NCBI RefSeq assembly: GCF_002224675.1
Contig: NZ_NMPZ01000016.1
Coordinates: 30,748-94,747 of the forward strand
Source of the DNA: Segatella copri
GTDB lineage: Bacteria > Bacteroidota > Bacteroidia > Bacteroidales > Bacteroidaceae
Reading direction: 5' to 3'
Length of the DNA stretch: 64,000 nucleotides
Within the stretch, counting starts at the first letter, position 1. Each line of letters opens with the position of its first letter. This document shows, piece by piece, positions 44,252-54,635 of the stretch. A program made the translations under genes and the position numbers. The notes under the pieces are model-generated. The model was not told the DNA's origin. It saw only the letters and a list, made by a program, of their open reading frames with translations, and made no database searches.

Positions 44252-45211
44252 TTAAGATTGTCTATTATATTGAATGTTATTATATGAGAAGATCAACGGA
44301 TAACAGAAGGCACGTATCTTTGCCATCAAGCCCCGCTGATGCTTGCTGTAGTATATCTTGTCACCATGCTTCAGACAGAGGAAGCAGAGGCTGAAGAGTG
44401 CCAGCAGATTGTGATGCAGCATATAATAGCTCATGCGATGTGCCAGCGCAAACTTCGGCTCCCGGGTATGCTCATATATATAGGTATAGAGCATCTGCCA
44501 GTTGGGCTGCTGCTGCAATCTGCGATAATTGGCGATACCATAGAGGTAAGGCTGATAGGTAGGGCGGGCATCCACCTTCTTGCCTGCCTGCTTCAGTTCC
44601 TCATGACAGGCAGAAGCCAGATTCGTGCGATGCCAGTTCAGCGGTTCATCTACCATCACGATACCGCCGTGCAACTGGGCGCAGATGGCAAGACTCCAAT
44701 CGTACATGATATTCGGCAGCCAGTATTCACTTGTCTGGATAAATTCCCGGCGGAGCAGCATGGTATGTCCGGCAAATCCGCAGAAGAGCAGCGCCTCCAG
44801 GCTATACTGAGGATTCACAAGATGCGTATGCTCCCTGTCGGCACCACGCAGATGGGTAGAAAAACAGATGTCATGATTGCCGATGGCAGCCACCTGCTTC
44901 TCTATCTTGGTAGGAAACCAGACATCATCCTGATCGCTGAAAGCCACAAAATCGCCCGTTGCCTTCATCGCAGCCGACTTGAAGTTCTGATTGAATCCCA
45001 GATTGCTGGCATTGCGCGAGAAATGTATGATAGGAAACTTCTCGGCATAGGCTGTGCAAATTGCCACCGTATCATCCGTAGAACCATCATCCTGGATGAT
45101 GATCTCCTTCAGGGGATAGGTCTGCGAGAGTATGGAATCCAACTGCTCCCTGATATATTCGGCACCATTGTAGGTGCCCATGATGATTGAAACTGTCTTA
45201 TTTGTATTCAT
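44252..45211 (-). CDS. Glycosyltransferase family 2
   Basis: 319 aa. SIIMGTYNGAEYIREQLDSI, the QDDGSTDD acidic motif (about 40-47), and FVAFSDQDDVW with the DxD site. Likely adds a rhamnose or other hexose to a capsule or O-antigen unit. 12 bp downstream is the TarI-like gene. Confidence 0.92.
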   Translation of the reverse strand: MNTNKTVSIIMGTYNGAEYIREQLDSILSQTYPLKEIIIQDDGSTDDTVAICTAYAEKFPIIHFSRNASNLGFNQNFKSAAMKATGDFVAFSDQDDVWFPTKIEKQVAAIGNHDICFSTHLRGADREHTHLVNPQYSLEALLFCGFAGHTMLLRREFIQTSEYWLPNIMYDWSLAICAQLHGGIVMVDEPLNWHRTNLASACHEELKQAGKKVDARPTYQPYLYGIANYRRLQQQPNWQMLYTYIYEHTREPKFALAHRMSYYMLHHNLLALFSLCFLCLKHGDKIYYSKHQRGLMAKIRAFCYPLIFSYNNIQYNRQS

Positions 45212-45276
45212 CCTTCATTCTGATTTATTCTGCTTATCGCTGATATTTCAGCTTTATTCATATGAACCCATCAAGG

Positions 45277-46722
45277 TTACTTCTTTCCCATTTTCTTCTT
45301 CACGAAAGCCATACACTCCTTCAGGATGGCGGCACCGGCAATACGCATCACCAGATAGTACAGCACAACAGCCATCAGAATGCGGCAAAGCAGGAGCAGC
45401 CACAGATTGTGGATAGACTGCGTGGCGAAATAGGTAGCCGTCATCACCGCCAGGGCAGCCAGCGCAAACGGCAGGATATCCTTCAGGAACATCCATACCC
45501 GATAGCCTATCAGGCGACGGGAGAAATACTGCCATACGAACAGCCAGATGATGTTCAGCAGCACGTAGGCGATGACCATCGTGCGGATGCCCCAATGCCA
45601 TATCAGAATCATCGTCAGAATCTGAACCACACCCAGGGCAAAGGTCACCCCAAAATAAGTACCCGACTTACCGTTGCTCACCACCAGACTCGACATGAGC
45701 TGGCTCATCGGAATGATGGCACCACTCACACAGAGAATCTGCAGCAGGAAGGCACTCGCCAGCCATTTTTCGGTGATAGCCAGAACGATGAACTCCCTAG
45801 CCACCATTCCAAATCCCAGCATCAGCGGGAAGGTGATGAATGCCGTGAAACGGATCAGCTTGCGCAAGGCTTCCAACTGGCGTCCCGGCTGCTCACGAAG
45901 ATCTACCAACACTGGCTGAGCCACCGAATCCACCATTCCCTGTATCACGCTGTAAGCCTTGAAGTTCCACTGCGAAGCCTGGTTGTAATTACCCGTATCA
46001 TGCGCCGTGAAGTAATGACCTAGCAGGATATTCAGCACATTGTTGTTGATATGCGTGGTGATGGTGGAAGCCAGCAGTTTGCAGCTGAACTTGAACATCC
46101 TGCGGATAGGTTCGAAATCGAACCGCAGACTCGGGCGCCACGGAGAATAATGCCAGAACAGCACCGTATTCACGATGCTGTAAACGATGGTCTGGGTAGC
46201 CAAAGCCCAATAAGACATGCCACAAAACGCCATGATCACTCCTACCACACTCGAAAAGAGCGTGGCGATGATGCCCGACTGCGCCCTCTGCTTCACCATC
46301 ATGTGCTTGAAGAGATAAGCCGACTGAGCCGTACAGAGGCTGGAGAATAACAGCGACAGGAATGCATACCGGCAAAGAGGAACCAGTGCCGGAGTATGAT
46401 AATAGCCCGCTATCAGAGGAGCACAGAGAAAAAGTACCAGGTATAGAAAACCACCTACAGAGATATTAAACCAGAATACGGAGTTATAGTCATTATCTGT
46501 AGGTTCCTTGATATTCGTGATAGCCGTGATGAAGCCCGAATTCTGCAAGGCATTGGCTATCAGAGAAAAAACAGTAATCATGGCGATCATACCATAATCG
46601 CTTGGCGACAACAGTCTGCCCAGGACGATGCCGAATATCAGTCCGATAACCTGCATCGCCCCATTGTTCATGGCTCCCCAGAAGAGGCCCTTTGCTGTTT
46701 TTTCCTTTAATGTTTCTGCCAT
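45277..46722 (-). CDS. Polysaccharide flippase (Wzx/PST family)
   Basis: 481 aa with about 12-14 helices. TAKGLFWGAMNNGAMQVIGL, GRLLSPSDYGMIAMITVF, and the helix pattern fit the WzxC-like oligosaccharide flippases of the MOP superfamily. Exports lipid-linked repeat units. Runs with the four glycosyltransferase genes around it. Confidence 0.92.
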   Translation of the reverse strand: MAETLKEKTAKGLFWGAMNNGAMQVIGLIFGIVLGRLLSPSDYGMIAMITVFSLIANALQNSGFITAITNIKEPTDNDYNSVFWFNISVGGFLYLVLFLCAPLIAGYYHTPALVPLCRYAFLSLLFSSLCTAQSAYLFKHMMVKQRAQSGIIATLFSSVVGVIMAFCGMSYWALATQTIVYSIVNTVLFWHYSPWRPSLRFDFEPIRRMFKFSCKLLASTITTHINNNVLNILLGHYFTAHDTGNYNQASQWNFKAYSVIQGMVDSVAQPVLVDLREQPGRQLEALRKLIRFTAFITFPLMLGFGMVAREFIVLAITEKWLASAFLLQILCVSGAIIPMSQLMSSLVVSNGKSGTYFGVTFALGVVQILTMILIWHWGIRTMVIAYVLLNIIWLFVWQYFSRRLIGYRVWMFLKDILPFALAALAVMTATYFATQSIHNLWLLLLCRILMAVVLYYLVMRIAGAAILKECMAFVKKKMGKK

Positions 46723-46756
46723 TTAAATTTATTTTTTCTTGCTAAAATCATGCGAA

Positions 46757-47533
46757 CTAGCGCTTAAAGAGACTTCTCACCACAAACCAGGTATGCACCA
46801 GAACCGTGGTGACAATGCCATAGTTGCTGCGCATCACCTCGAAACGCTCCTTGAGCGAAGCCTTGTGGTTCTGCACCGACATGCCGCCATCCAGATAGTT
46901 GGTGATGACAGCATGGACATTGCGCAACGGAAGATGACGCTGCTGAGCCGCCTTCATGATACGGATGCACCAATCCACATCTGCCGAAAGGCGATAGTGA
47001 AGATTATAATGGATTTGGCGGGCGATATCCGTGCGGGCATAAAACGACTGATGACAGACGAGCATTCCCCACTTGAACGAGCGCCAGTTCAGCTTCTCGG
47101 GAGGCGAAAGACGGCGATGGCGCAGGAATCTTCCTTCGTCATTCACGATATCGGTATCTCCATAAAGCACGCCCGGCAGGTTCTCGCCCTCGCCTACGCA
47201 TCCCTCCACATACTCCAGGGTATCGTCAGAAGGAAACACGTCTCCCGCATTCAGAAACACGAGATAGTCGCCTGTGGCACGGTCGATGCCCTTGTTCATG
47301 GCGTCATAGAGTCCCTTGTCGGGTTCAGAATACACCACAATTTCGTGGGCATTCTCTCCAGCCTTTGCCCTGTTCTGATATGCCCGAACCATTGCCAGGG
47401 TCTTGTCCTTCGAAACACCATCTATGATCAGGTGCTCGATGTTGCAGTAAGTCTGCTTATTGACACTATCCAATGTACGCTGCAACACACGCTCAGCATT
47501 GTAGGTACAGGTTACGACGGTAAACTTAATCAT
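46757..47533 (-). CDS. Glycosyltransferase family 2 (WcaA-like)
   Basis: 258 aa. FTVVTCTYNAERVLQRTLDS, IDGVSKDKT, and DYLVFLNAGDVF are typical of small GT2 enzymes of capsule loci. Its start ATG overlaps the stop of the next upstream GT4 gene by 4 bp (47530-47533). Confidence 0.92.
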   Translation of the reverse strand: MIKFTVVTCTYNAERVLQRTLDSVNKQTYCNIEHLIIDGVSKDKTLAMVRAYQNRAKAGENAHEIVVYSEPDKGLYDAMNKGIDRATGDYLVFLNAGDVFPSDDTLEYVEGCVGEGENLPGVLYGDTDIVNDEGRFLRHRRLSPPEKLNWRSFKWGMLVCHQSFYARTDIARQIHYNLHYRLSADVDWCIRIMKAAQQRHLPLRNVHAVITNYLDGGMSVQNHKASLKERFEVMRSNYGIVTTVLVHTWFVVRSLFKR

Positions 47534-48804
47534 ATCCGGTAGTTTTTAAAGGCCATCGCCTGATTATACACCTCAACATATTTCAGCGCCACCGCATGCT
47601 GCGAATAGTTATGCATCACCTTCTGCAGGCACGCCTTCTTCAGATTCTCCCGGTCGGCTTCTTCCAGCACCCAGTGGATGCCATCCGCCAGATCCTTGGC
47701 ATCGCGGTAGTTTGCCACATATCCGTTCTTCTGATGATCGATCATCTCCGGTATGCCGCCCACCTTGAATCCTACGCTCGGCACGCCGCAAGCCATCGCC
47801 TCCATGATGGTATTCGGCAGATTCTCCGACAGGGAAGGAAGCACGAAGACATCGGCAGCATTGTAAATATCTGCGATGCGCTTGTCATCACTCACATAAC
47901 CGAGCGAAACGATCGGGAACGAAAGCTTGCCTTCGAACTCTTCGCTGTGTCCACCCAGTATTGCCACGCAGGTGTTCTCCCTCATCTCGGGATGCTGCTC
48001 AGCCATCAGCCGGCACGCCTCTATCAGATAATCCATGCCCTTATAAGGATTGGTGGCTCTCTGGGCGATGAAGAGGATGATGCGCTTGTCCTTCGGCAGC
48101 TGCGTGCGCAGACGGGATTCCAGCTTGTCCTGCGGACAATATACATGGGTATCTATCGGATTGGGAATCGTCTCGATGCGATGACCCGCCAGGAGTCCGC
48201 TCAACCGGGCTTCCGCTGCCAGCCATCTGCTGCAGGTAACAAAGGAAAGAGCCCCGCTGTTATACACCTTCTGCTTCTTCTTCCATATCTTCGCCGACAG
48301 ATCGTTCTTTCCCCCATTTCCCGGCAGATACTTGCAGTTGCCGCAGCCATTGTTGTAATGATGGCAACCCAGGGTGAGATGACAGATGGATGAAGCCGGC
48401 CAGATGTCGTGCATGGTCCATACCACCGGTTTTCCGCTGCTGATGATCTTCCGGATGGTCTTCAGCGAAAGCATGCCCTGGTTGACCCAGTGCAGATGGA
48501 TGATGTCAGCCTCCTTGAACTCAGGCAAGGAAGTGATGTCGTATCCCGCATTGGCGATATCGAGTGCAAAGAGATTCTTCCTGGAAAAATGAAGGCGGCA
48601 GAAGATGCACCAGCGCTCCCACAGGAAATTCCACTGCATCCTGAACGAGCGTGGCAAACCTACCACGGTAATATCATCGGTCACCTTATCGCGCACCAGC
48701 ATCTTAGCCTTAACACCATTGTTGTTAAGGGCATCCATCAGGCGGTTGGCAGCCACGGCAGCTCCACCCGCCTTCTCACTTGTATTTACTATGAGTACTC
48801 TCAT
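47530..48804 (-). CDS. Glycosyltransferase family 4
   Basis: 424 aa from ATG 48804 (MRVLIVNTSEKAGGAAVAAN). GT-B fold with the C-terminal SLSENLPNTIMEAMACGVPS, an EX7E-type motif, and ATNPYKGMDYLIEA. A -7 element TATCTTTG is on the minus strand at 48828-48835, so it is the first gene of the minus-strand glycan operon (GT4-GT2-flippase-GT2-TarI-SDR). A longer frame from 48981 crosses that promoter and is rejected. Confidence 0.93.
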   Translation of the reverse strand: MRVLIVNTSEKAGGAAVAANRLMDALNNNGVKAKMLVRDKVTDDITVVGLPRSFRMQWNFLWERWCIFCRLHFSRKNLFALDIANAGYDITSLPEFKEADIIHLHWVNQGMLSLKTIRKIISSGKPVVWTMHDIWPASSICHLTLGCHHYNNGCGNCKYLPGNGGKNDLSAKIWKKKQKVYNSGALSFVTCSRWLAAEARLSGLLAGHRIETIPNPIDTHVYCPQDKLESRLRTQLPKDKRIILFIAQRATNPYKGMDYLIEACRLMAEQHPEMRENTCVAILGGHSEEFEGKLSFPIVSLGYVSDDKRIADIYNAADVFVLPSLSENLPNTIMEAMACGVPSVGFKVGGIPEMIDHQKNGYVANYRDAKDLADGIHWVLEEADRENLKKACLQKVMHNYSQHAVALKYVEVYNQAMAFKNYRI

Positions 48805-48969
48805 GATTATCCTTTTTATTCTGCTTGCAAAGATAATGTAAAAATTTGAGTTGGCGAAGAAAAAGAAAGACTTTCTGAGATAAAGAGAATGTTTTTTATG
48901 AAATGATGAGAATGTTTTCATAAGATAAGGAGAATGGATTGAATAGGCAGATGGGAATGGATATAATAA

Positions 48970-49141
48970 AACATGCCACAACTCTCAACGAGCTGTGGCA
49001 TGCACTATGTTTAACTTAAAAATTCTAATCAAAATAGTCTCACGACCTTCTCAATTATCTGTTAAACAATCTACCTTAAAACCTAATAACTAAAAACCTA
49101 AATCTATTACTACTAACCTAAACAATCTATTAACCTTTTGA
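48970..49141 (-). ncRNA. Candidate small RNA with own promoter and terminator
   Basis: On the minus strand a full promoter (TTTG complement at 49175-49178, 20 bp, TATCTTTG complement at 49147-49154) precedes about 170 nt with no reading frame. It ends in a stem CATGCCACA / TGTGGCATG (49002 to 48972) followed by TTTTATTAT. The body holds AGGTTTA-type repeats resembling the array at 15167-15314. Transcript size and function are inference. Confidence 0.55.
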
Positions 49142-49274
49142 CGCTGCAAAGATAGTACTTTTTCTACGAATCTCCAAATAATCCGGCAAAAAAAGTATTA
49201 TTTTTACGATTTCTTGATATAAATCAACGGATTATTAGAAATTTCGTCAAAAATTAACAAGATTTTAACTCTCA

Positions 49275-49754
49275 TTAATCTTTTACTATCAATACTGTAG
49301 CGTAAGCCGAGATTCCTTCCATTCTTCCGGTAAAGCCCAACTTCTCTGTGGTTGTAGCCTTGATGGAGATCTGGTCTTCCTCTACACCCATCACTTTTGC
49401 CAGGCATTCCTTCATGGCAGGAACATGCGGATTGAGCTTCGGACGCTCTGCACAGACCGTTGCATCGATGTTGCCCAGGGTATATCCCTTGGTGGCAATC
49501 AGGTCCATCGTCTTCTTGAGCAGAATCTTGGAATCCACATTGAGGGTCTCTGCTGCCGTATCAGGGAAATGATAACCGATATCACGCATATTGGCTGCAC
49601 CCAGCAGGGCATCGCAAATGGCGTGAATCAACACGTCGGCATCACTATGGCCGAGCAAACCCAACTCATAATCTATCTTGATACCACCCAGCCACAAGTC
49701 ACGGTTCTCTACCAGCTTGTGAACATCGTATCCAAATCCTACACGTATATTCAT
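49275..49754 (-). CDS. ispF: 2-C-methyl-D-erythritol 2,4-cyclodiphosphate synthase
   Basis: MEP pathway enzyme forming MEcPP. 159 aa. FGYDVHKL (metal Asp and His), GHSDADVLIHAICDALLGA, and the C-terminal ATTTEKLGFTGR. Just downstream of porV; conserved neighbours in Bacteroidales. Confidence 0.96.
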   Translation of the reverse strand: MNIRVGFGYDVHKLVENRDLWLGGIKIDYELGLLGHSDADVLIHAICDALLGAANMRDIGYHFPDTAAETLNVDSKILLKKTMDLIATKGYTLGNIDATVCAERPKLNPHVPAMKECLAKVMGVEEDQISIKATTTEKLGFTGRMEGISAYATVLIVKD

Positions 49755-49792
49755 AATCTATTATTTATGATTAAAGTTATTAATATGTTTAT

Positions 49793-50983
49793 CTATCGCT
49801 TGAACAGGTCTTTCAATCCGTCCATATCGAACGCCAGCGTAAAGCGCAGGGTCTGGTCGAGCGGATTGCTCTTGGCGGTGGCTACCACATAGGAAGCATC
49901 GAGCGAGAAGACATTCATCTTGAAACCGGCTCCCACCGTGAAGTACTTGCGGTTGCCCTTGCTCTGGCTCTCGTGATGATAGCCGGCACGCAGGGCAAAC
50001 TTGTCATTATATACATACTCGGCACCTACGCCATAGTTGATTTCCTCCAGCTCTTCCTTGAATCCGCCTGGGGCATCGCTGAAGCTCTTGAAGATGCCGC
50101 TGATGCCCGAAATATCGTTGTATTCGCGATGCACACGGTCTTCATACTCCGAGTTGTCCTCTCCCTCCTTCTGAGCAGGAACCGTCGGTACGAGATACTT
50201 GTTGGCATCTGCGGCGATGGTAAAGCGGTTGTACTCGTCGATAGGAATCATCAGCGAGGCTCCCAGACGCAGATTGGTAGGCAGGAACTCGCCATACTCC
50301 TTACCGCTGAAGGTAATCTTGCTGCCGATATTCGAAATGTTCAGACCTACACCCAACTGGCACTCACGCGGTCCGATGTTGACATAGTTCTGATAATAGG
50401 CTGCGATATCCGCCGCAAAAGCCGAGGCTGGCGAATTTTCCTCCTGATAGTCGAAGCGCAGGTCGGAATAGATCCAGCGGATGGCTGCCGCCAGGGAAAA
50501 TTTCTCGCTGAGCATCAGAGAGTAAGCCACATCAATCGACATCTCATAGGGATTGATGGTCATCGTATTGTCGTTTTCTCCCGGCTCAGAAAGAAACACC
50601 TCACCCATGTTGAAATAACGGAGCGAAGCGGATACGGCACTGTAATCGCCTATGCGGTAATAGCCCGAGAGATAGGCGAGATTCATGTCGTTGACCAGCG
50701 AGCGGAGCCATGGAGTGAAGTTCAGCGCCACGCCCGCCCTGGAGATGTTGAAAGGATACTTTGCCGGATTCCAATACTGCGAGTTGACATCCGGATCGGT
50801 TGCCGCACCCACATCACCCAGACCTCCGCCGCGGGCATCGGGCGCTATGGTCTGAGAGATGACGGCATAGTTTACCGGATTGAAAAGACTCTCCTTGGTG
50901 TCTCCCTCTCCGTTCTGCGCCGATGCCGTCAGCGCCCATACCGAGAGGAAACCGGTTGCGAATATCTTGACGATTCTATTCAT
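49793..50983 (-). CDS. porV: Type IX secretion system outer-membrane protein PorV
   Basis: 396 aa FadL-like barrel with a signal peptide ending ALTASAQ. Acts as the shuttle that carries T9SS cargo from the translocon to PorU. Motifs: ISQTIAPDARGGGLGDVGAA near the N-terminus and FALRAGYHHESQSKGNRKYF near the end. porU follows directly upstream on the same strand (29-bp gap), the standard order. Confidence 0.92.
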   Translation of the reverse strand: MNRIVKIFATGFLSVWALTASAQNGEGDTKESLFNPVNYAVISQTIAPDARGGGLGDVGAATDPDVNSQYWNPAKYPFNISRAGVALNFTPWLRSLVNDMNLAYLSGYYRIGDYSAVSASLRYFNMGEVFLSEPGENDNTMTINPYEMSIDVAYSLMLSEKFSLAAAIRWIYSDLRFDYQEENSPASAFAADIAAYYQNYVNIGPRECQLGVGLNISNIGSKITFSGKEYGEFLPTNLRLGASLMIPIDEYNRFTIAADANKYLVPTVPAQKEGEDNSEYEDRVHREYNDISGISGIFKSFSDAPGGFKEELEEINYGVGAEYVYNDKFALRAGYHHESQSKGNRKYFTVGAGFKMNVFSLDASYVVATAKSNPLDQTLRFTLAFDMDGLKDLFKR

Positions 50984-51011
50984 ACTACATGATTTTATAT
51001 GATGATATTTT

Positions 51012-54000
51012 CTATTTTATAATGATCAGTTTCCGGGTCTTGGAGGCATAGCTGCTGCCATCCGATGAAACCTTGACCCGATACAGATAGATGCCCGTAC
51101 CCAGAGGGCGACCGCCATCTACCGATAGATTCCACTTCACAGTATAGACCTCCGAAGCCGGCACTCCGCTCTCGGCATGGCGCCAGAGCTGTCTGCCCGA
51201 AGTATCATAGAGTTCGATCACCACATCCATCCGGCTCTCCGTCCTGTCGTGAGAAACGATGAAGGTGGTGGTGCTGCGGGCTGGATTCTCCGTCACGCCC
51301 ACATCGAAGAGCGATGGAGCCAGACCGCTTACCACATTGAAGTGGAGGGTGGTGGTAGAACTGTTGTTCTGGATATCCCATGCCGTGAAGGTAAGCTGAT
51401 GCCTGCCGGCCGGGAGTTCCGGAATACTGTAGCAGGTGGAACCGCTGGTATAGGTTCCGAAATCATACGAGAAATAACCGTTGAGATTGTAGGTCTTCGA
51501 CTGATCTCCGTCTATCACCAGCTTCAGGTCATGGCCGAGTCCGCTTCCTGCGGCATTGATTCCGTCCTTGTCTGATATCCTTGCCACGAAATAAGGGGTG
51601 GTATTCACATTGCCGCCATCCACGAAGGTTGGCGAGTTCAGATAGCAGAATACCGACGGGCCGATGGAGTCGTTTCCTGCCACCACGCTGCCGCCCACCT
51701 TGAACCGTGCGCTTTCTCCATTCGCCCGCAGCTTCTTGTCGTTGCTGACGGCATAGAGATTCATCAGTCCGGTATCACCCGAATAATTGATGTCCTTAGG
51801 TACGGCAAAGCTGAAGGCGAACTTTCCGCCGGATACACTGTCAGCACCCTGATAGAGCGTCTTCTGGCGGTCGTAATACTGGAAGGCGGAAGAAGCACCG
51901 TCGGCAGTGGCATCATTCAGCTTGCAGGTAACCAGTTCCCTGGAATCCCTTACCGTAGCCGTCACTACCCCCTGGAAATCCACATCCGTCTCTACATGTC
52001 CCGCAATCCTGGCTATATCTCCGGCTCTCAGCAGCGGAACCGTATCGGTGCGCTGGCAGGAGATGCCGTTGATGGAATCCACCACTACCTTCATCATCGG
52101 CAGGTTGAGTGAGAGGGCAGGATCTCCGAGCAGGGCATACTGCAGATGGTTTTCCGAGCGGTCTATCTCGCCCGCCATCACATTGCCCAGCATCACGTCG
52201 TTCTGTGCCAGCCGGTGTGCCTCGCCTATCGCAAGCGGTTTGCCGTCTTCCCGGCTCAGCACCCTGCGCAGGAAGGCACGGTTCATATACTTGTTCTGCT
52301 GGGCAAACACGGTACGCGTGGTACCATAGAATGCCACAGCTCCACCTTTTTCATTCAGCAGGGCAGCCTCGCCGATGGTAGATTTCGTACCGTCAAAGGG
52401 CATGATGTCGCAGGATGCCGTCACCCACAGCGGCAGGTTTTCGTTTCTGAACGATTCGAAATCCGTGATCTTGAGCACGTTTTCATGCGAAATCTGGGTC
52501 TCGCTTCCATGCCCGGCATAATCCATCACCAGGGCACCACTAGCCTGCTGCTGCCTGATGATACTGGAGACTTCGGGATAGGTATTTCCCGTTGAGGAGG
52601 TCTGGCGGGTATAGGCATCCCACATCACCTTTCTGATGAGATAGCCCGGATAGAGCGAGGCGATATCGTCTGCCACCTCGTTGGCATCCGCCATGTGGAG
52701 ATTCTCGTTGCCGTCATCTCCCATGAACATCAGGGTGTTCTGCCAGGCTCCGGCATTGGCGTTCTTCTTGTAGTTGATGGTCTTGTCCACCAGTATCTTG
52801 GCTTCCTGCGCCGTGGTCACCGGGAATCGTCCTACCGCCACATCCTGCAGTTCGGTTCTCGGATCGGCTCCCTTTCCTTCGCCGATGATTCCCAGCCAGC
52901 TGTCGCTCACATAGCAGGTGGTCTTGCTGAACGAGTCATCGCTCTCATGACAGAGCAGGTAATCATCCGGATTCAGCAGCCTGCAGTCTGCCGTGAGCAT
53001 CCGGTTGTCCCATACGCAGTCGCCGAAGAGCAGCAGATACTTAGGCATGTCGGCATCTGTAGCCGCCCTGTCGCTCAGCATCCGCAGATAGCGGCGGTAG
53101 GCATTGGCATCGGGGGTACCGCTGGAAAATTCATTATAGAGTTCATCGGCGGGCACGATATTCACGCGCAGCCCGTCGTGGGTTTCGTGGAATTCCTTGA
53201 GCCGCTGTGCCTGCCTGAGCAGTTTCTGCGAGGTTGGGATGATGATCACCATGTCGGCAGCCCCGTCGGCATGGTGATCCTGCGGGGTGATGCCATACAC
53301 ATACTCGGCTGCAGGAATCTGACTTCCGAAACCGGCAAACGGCGCAGGCTTCTCCCAGGTTACGGCTACATAATCCAGATGAACCGGTCCACCGCTGAGT
53401 GGCTGTATCTCGATGGTATCCTTCTCCCTGAAATCCTGAAGCGGATAGGTGGCGCTCCTTTCCACGCCTACCGTATAGGCACTGCTGCTGGTATTGGTAG
53501 GCAATTGGAGGCTCATGGTTCCCAGTTCCTGCCGGTTCTTCCTGATCTGCACCTGGGTGTTGGTGCCGGCGGTAACAGCCACCACCAGCTTTCCCCGGCT
53601 GCATCCGGTAGGATTGGTGATGACCACCTTCTGGGTATCACCCACCTTGACGGCTGTAGGATGGAAGAGATTCCTTCCACCCTGCATCCAGCTGAACCCA
53701 TCTACTTCATAAAGAGAATGATAATCTTCCGGCATCGGATGGCAGGAAGATACGAAAGAGGCTGAATCTGCCCAGAGACTCGGCGACTCATCGCCCTGGG
53801 TGATGAAATAACAGCCATAGTCTGAATAGGGATTGCGGGTGCGCACCGTAGCCGTAGGGCTGCTCCAGCTCACCGCACCTCGGGCATAGAAATAATGTCT
53901 GCCATCCACTACATATTGCGGCACCTCCTTCAGGTCGTCAGTCTCCCGAATATCCTGGGCATAGAGCGCTTCGTTCTGGAGATTTCCTCCATAACCGTAG

Positions 54001-54626
54001 ATCTTCACCTTGCTGATATCCGAAAAACCGGCACGGCGCACCACATCGGCAGTCAACTGATGGATACCCGTTTCGCTCACCTTGATCTTCGCCCATTTTC
54101 CGCTTGCCAGCACAGAATGGTCGGCATAGGCGGGAGAAGAATCCTCCCCGCCGCGTGTCTGCAGTCGGGCTTCCTGCTGCGAACGTTTCAGCAAATGCAA
54201 CTGGCTCTGCGAACGCACCAGCGGCTTCGCCTGGATATCCAGCATGAAGCTCACCAGCGCCTGGTATCTGTGCTCCCTGAAGACCAGAGGAGAAAAGGAA
54301 ATCACCAGCAAGCCTTGTTTCCGGCATTCGGTTACCTGCTGGCAGATGGCCACCTGCTCAGGGAGAGCAGCGCCCGAAAGCCGGTTGTAATGAGAAATAT
54401 CGGTAGCAGGCATATCCACATACTCCGGATATTTCACTGTTACCGTATAGATAGAATCCTGATAATCACCCTGCAAAGGCAAAGAATATACGAATTGAGG
54501 CAATATGGAGTCCACCTTCACCTCCTGCGAGGTAAGGTTGAAGAATCTCTGTGCCGCAGCAGGCAGCGCCATCAGCACCAGCACTGCCACGATACAGAGG
54601 TATTGCCATATTCTACTCTTATTCAT
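51012..54626 (-). CDS. porU: Type IX secretion system sortase PorU
   Basis: 1204 aa gingipain-type (C25) protease that removes the C-terminal sorting signal from T9SS cargo and attaches it to lipopolysaccharide. Signal peptide ends ALPAAAQ. Catalytic His706 in MDYAGHGSET and Cys739 in WVTASCDIMPFDG. Its own C-terminal part (about 1110-1204) is a beta-sandwich with DTSGRQLWRH and GTGIYLYRVKV and a tail RKLIIIK, typical of sorting domains. Precedes porV on the same strand. Confidence 0.93.
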   Translation of the reverse strand: MNKSRIWQYLCIVAVLVLMALPAAAQRFFNLTSQEVKVDSILPQFVYSLPLQGDYQDSIYTVTVKYPEYVDMPATDISHYNRLSGAALPEQVAICQQVTECRKQGLLVISFSPLVFREHRYQALVSFMLDIQAKPLVRSQSQLHLLKRSQQEARLQTRGGEDSSPAYADHSVLASGKWAKIKVSETGIHQLTADVVRRAGFSDISKVKIYGYGGNLQNEALYAQDIRETDDLKEVPQYVVDGRHYFYARGAVSWSSPTATVRTRNPYSDYGCYFITQGDESPSLWADSASFVSSCHPMPEDYHSLYEVDGFSWMQGGRNLFHPTAVKVGDTQKVVITNPTGCSRGKLVVAVTAGTNTQVQIRKNRQELGTMSLQLPTNTSSSAYTVGVERSATYPLQDFREKDTIEIQPLSGGPVHLDYVAVTWEKPAPFAGFGSQIPAAEYVYGITPQDHHADGAADMVIIIPTSQKLLRQAQRLKEFHETHDGLRVNIVPADELYNEFSSGTPDANAYRRYLRMLSDRAATDADMPKYLLLFGDCVWDNRMLTADCRLLNPDDYLLCHESDDSFSKTTCYVSDSWLGIIGEGKGADPRTELQDVAVGRFPVTTAQEAKILVDKTINYKKNANAGAWQNTLMFMGDDGNENLHMADANEVADDIASLYPGYLIRKVMWDAYTRQTSSTGNTYPEVSSIIRQQQASGALVMDYAGHGSETQISHENVLKITDFESFRNENLPLWVTASCDIMPFDGTKSTIGEAALLNEKGGAVAFYGTTRTVFAQQNKYMNRAFLRRVLSREDGKPLAIGEAHRLAQNDVMLGNVMAGEIDRSENHLQYALLGDPALSLNLPMMKVVVDSINGISCQRTDTVPLLRAGDIARIAGHVETDVDFQGVVTATVRDSRELVTCKLNDATADGASSAFQYYDRQKTLYQGADSVSGGKFAFSFAVPKDINYSGDTGLMNLYAVSNDKKLRANGESARFKVGGSVVAGNDSIGPSVFCYLNSPTFVDGGNVNTTPYFVARISDKDGINAAGSGLGHDLKLVIDGDQSKTYNLNGYFSYDFGTYTSGSTCYSIPELPAGRHQLTFTAWDIQNNSSTTTLHFNVVSGLAPSLFDVGVTENPARSTTTFIVSHDRTESRMDVVIELYDTSGRQLWRHAESGVPASEVYTVKWNLSVDGGRPLGTGIYLYRVKVSSDGSSYASKTRKLIIIK

Positions 54627-54635
54627 ATATTCTTT

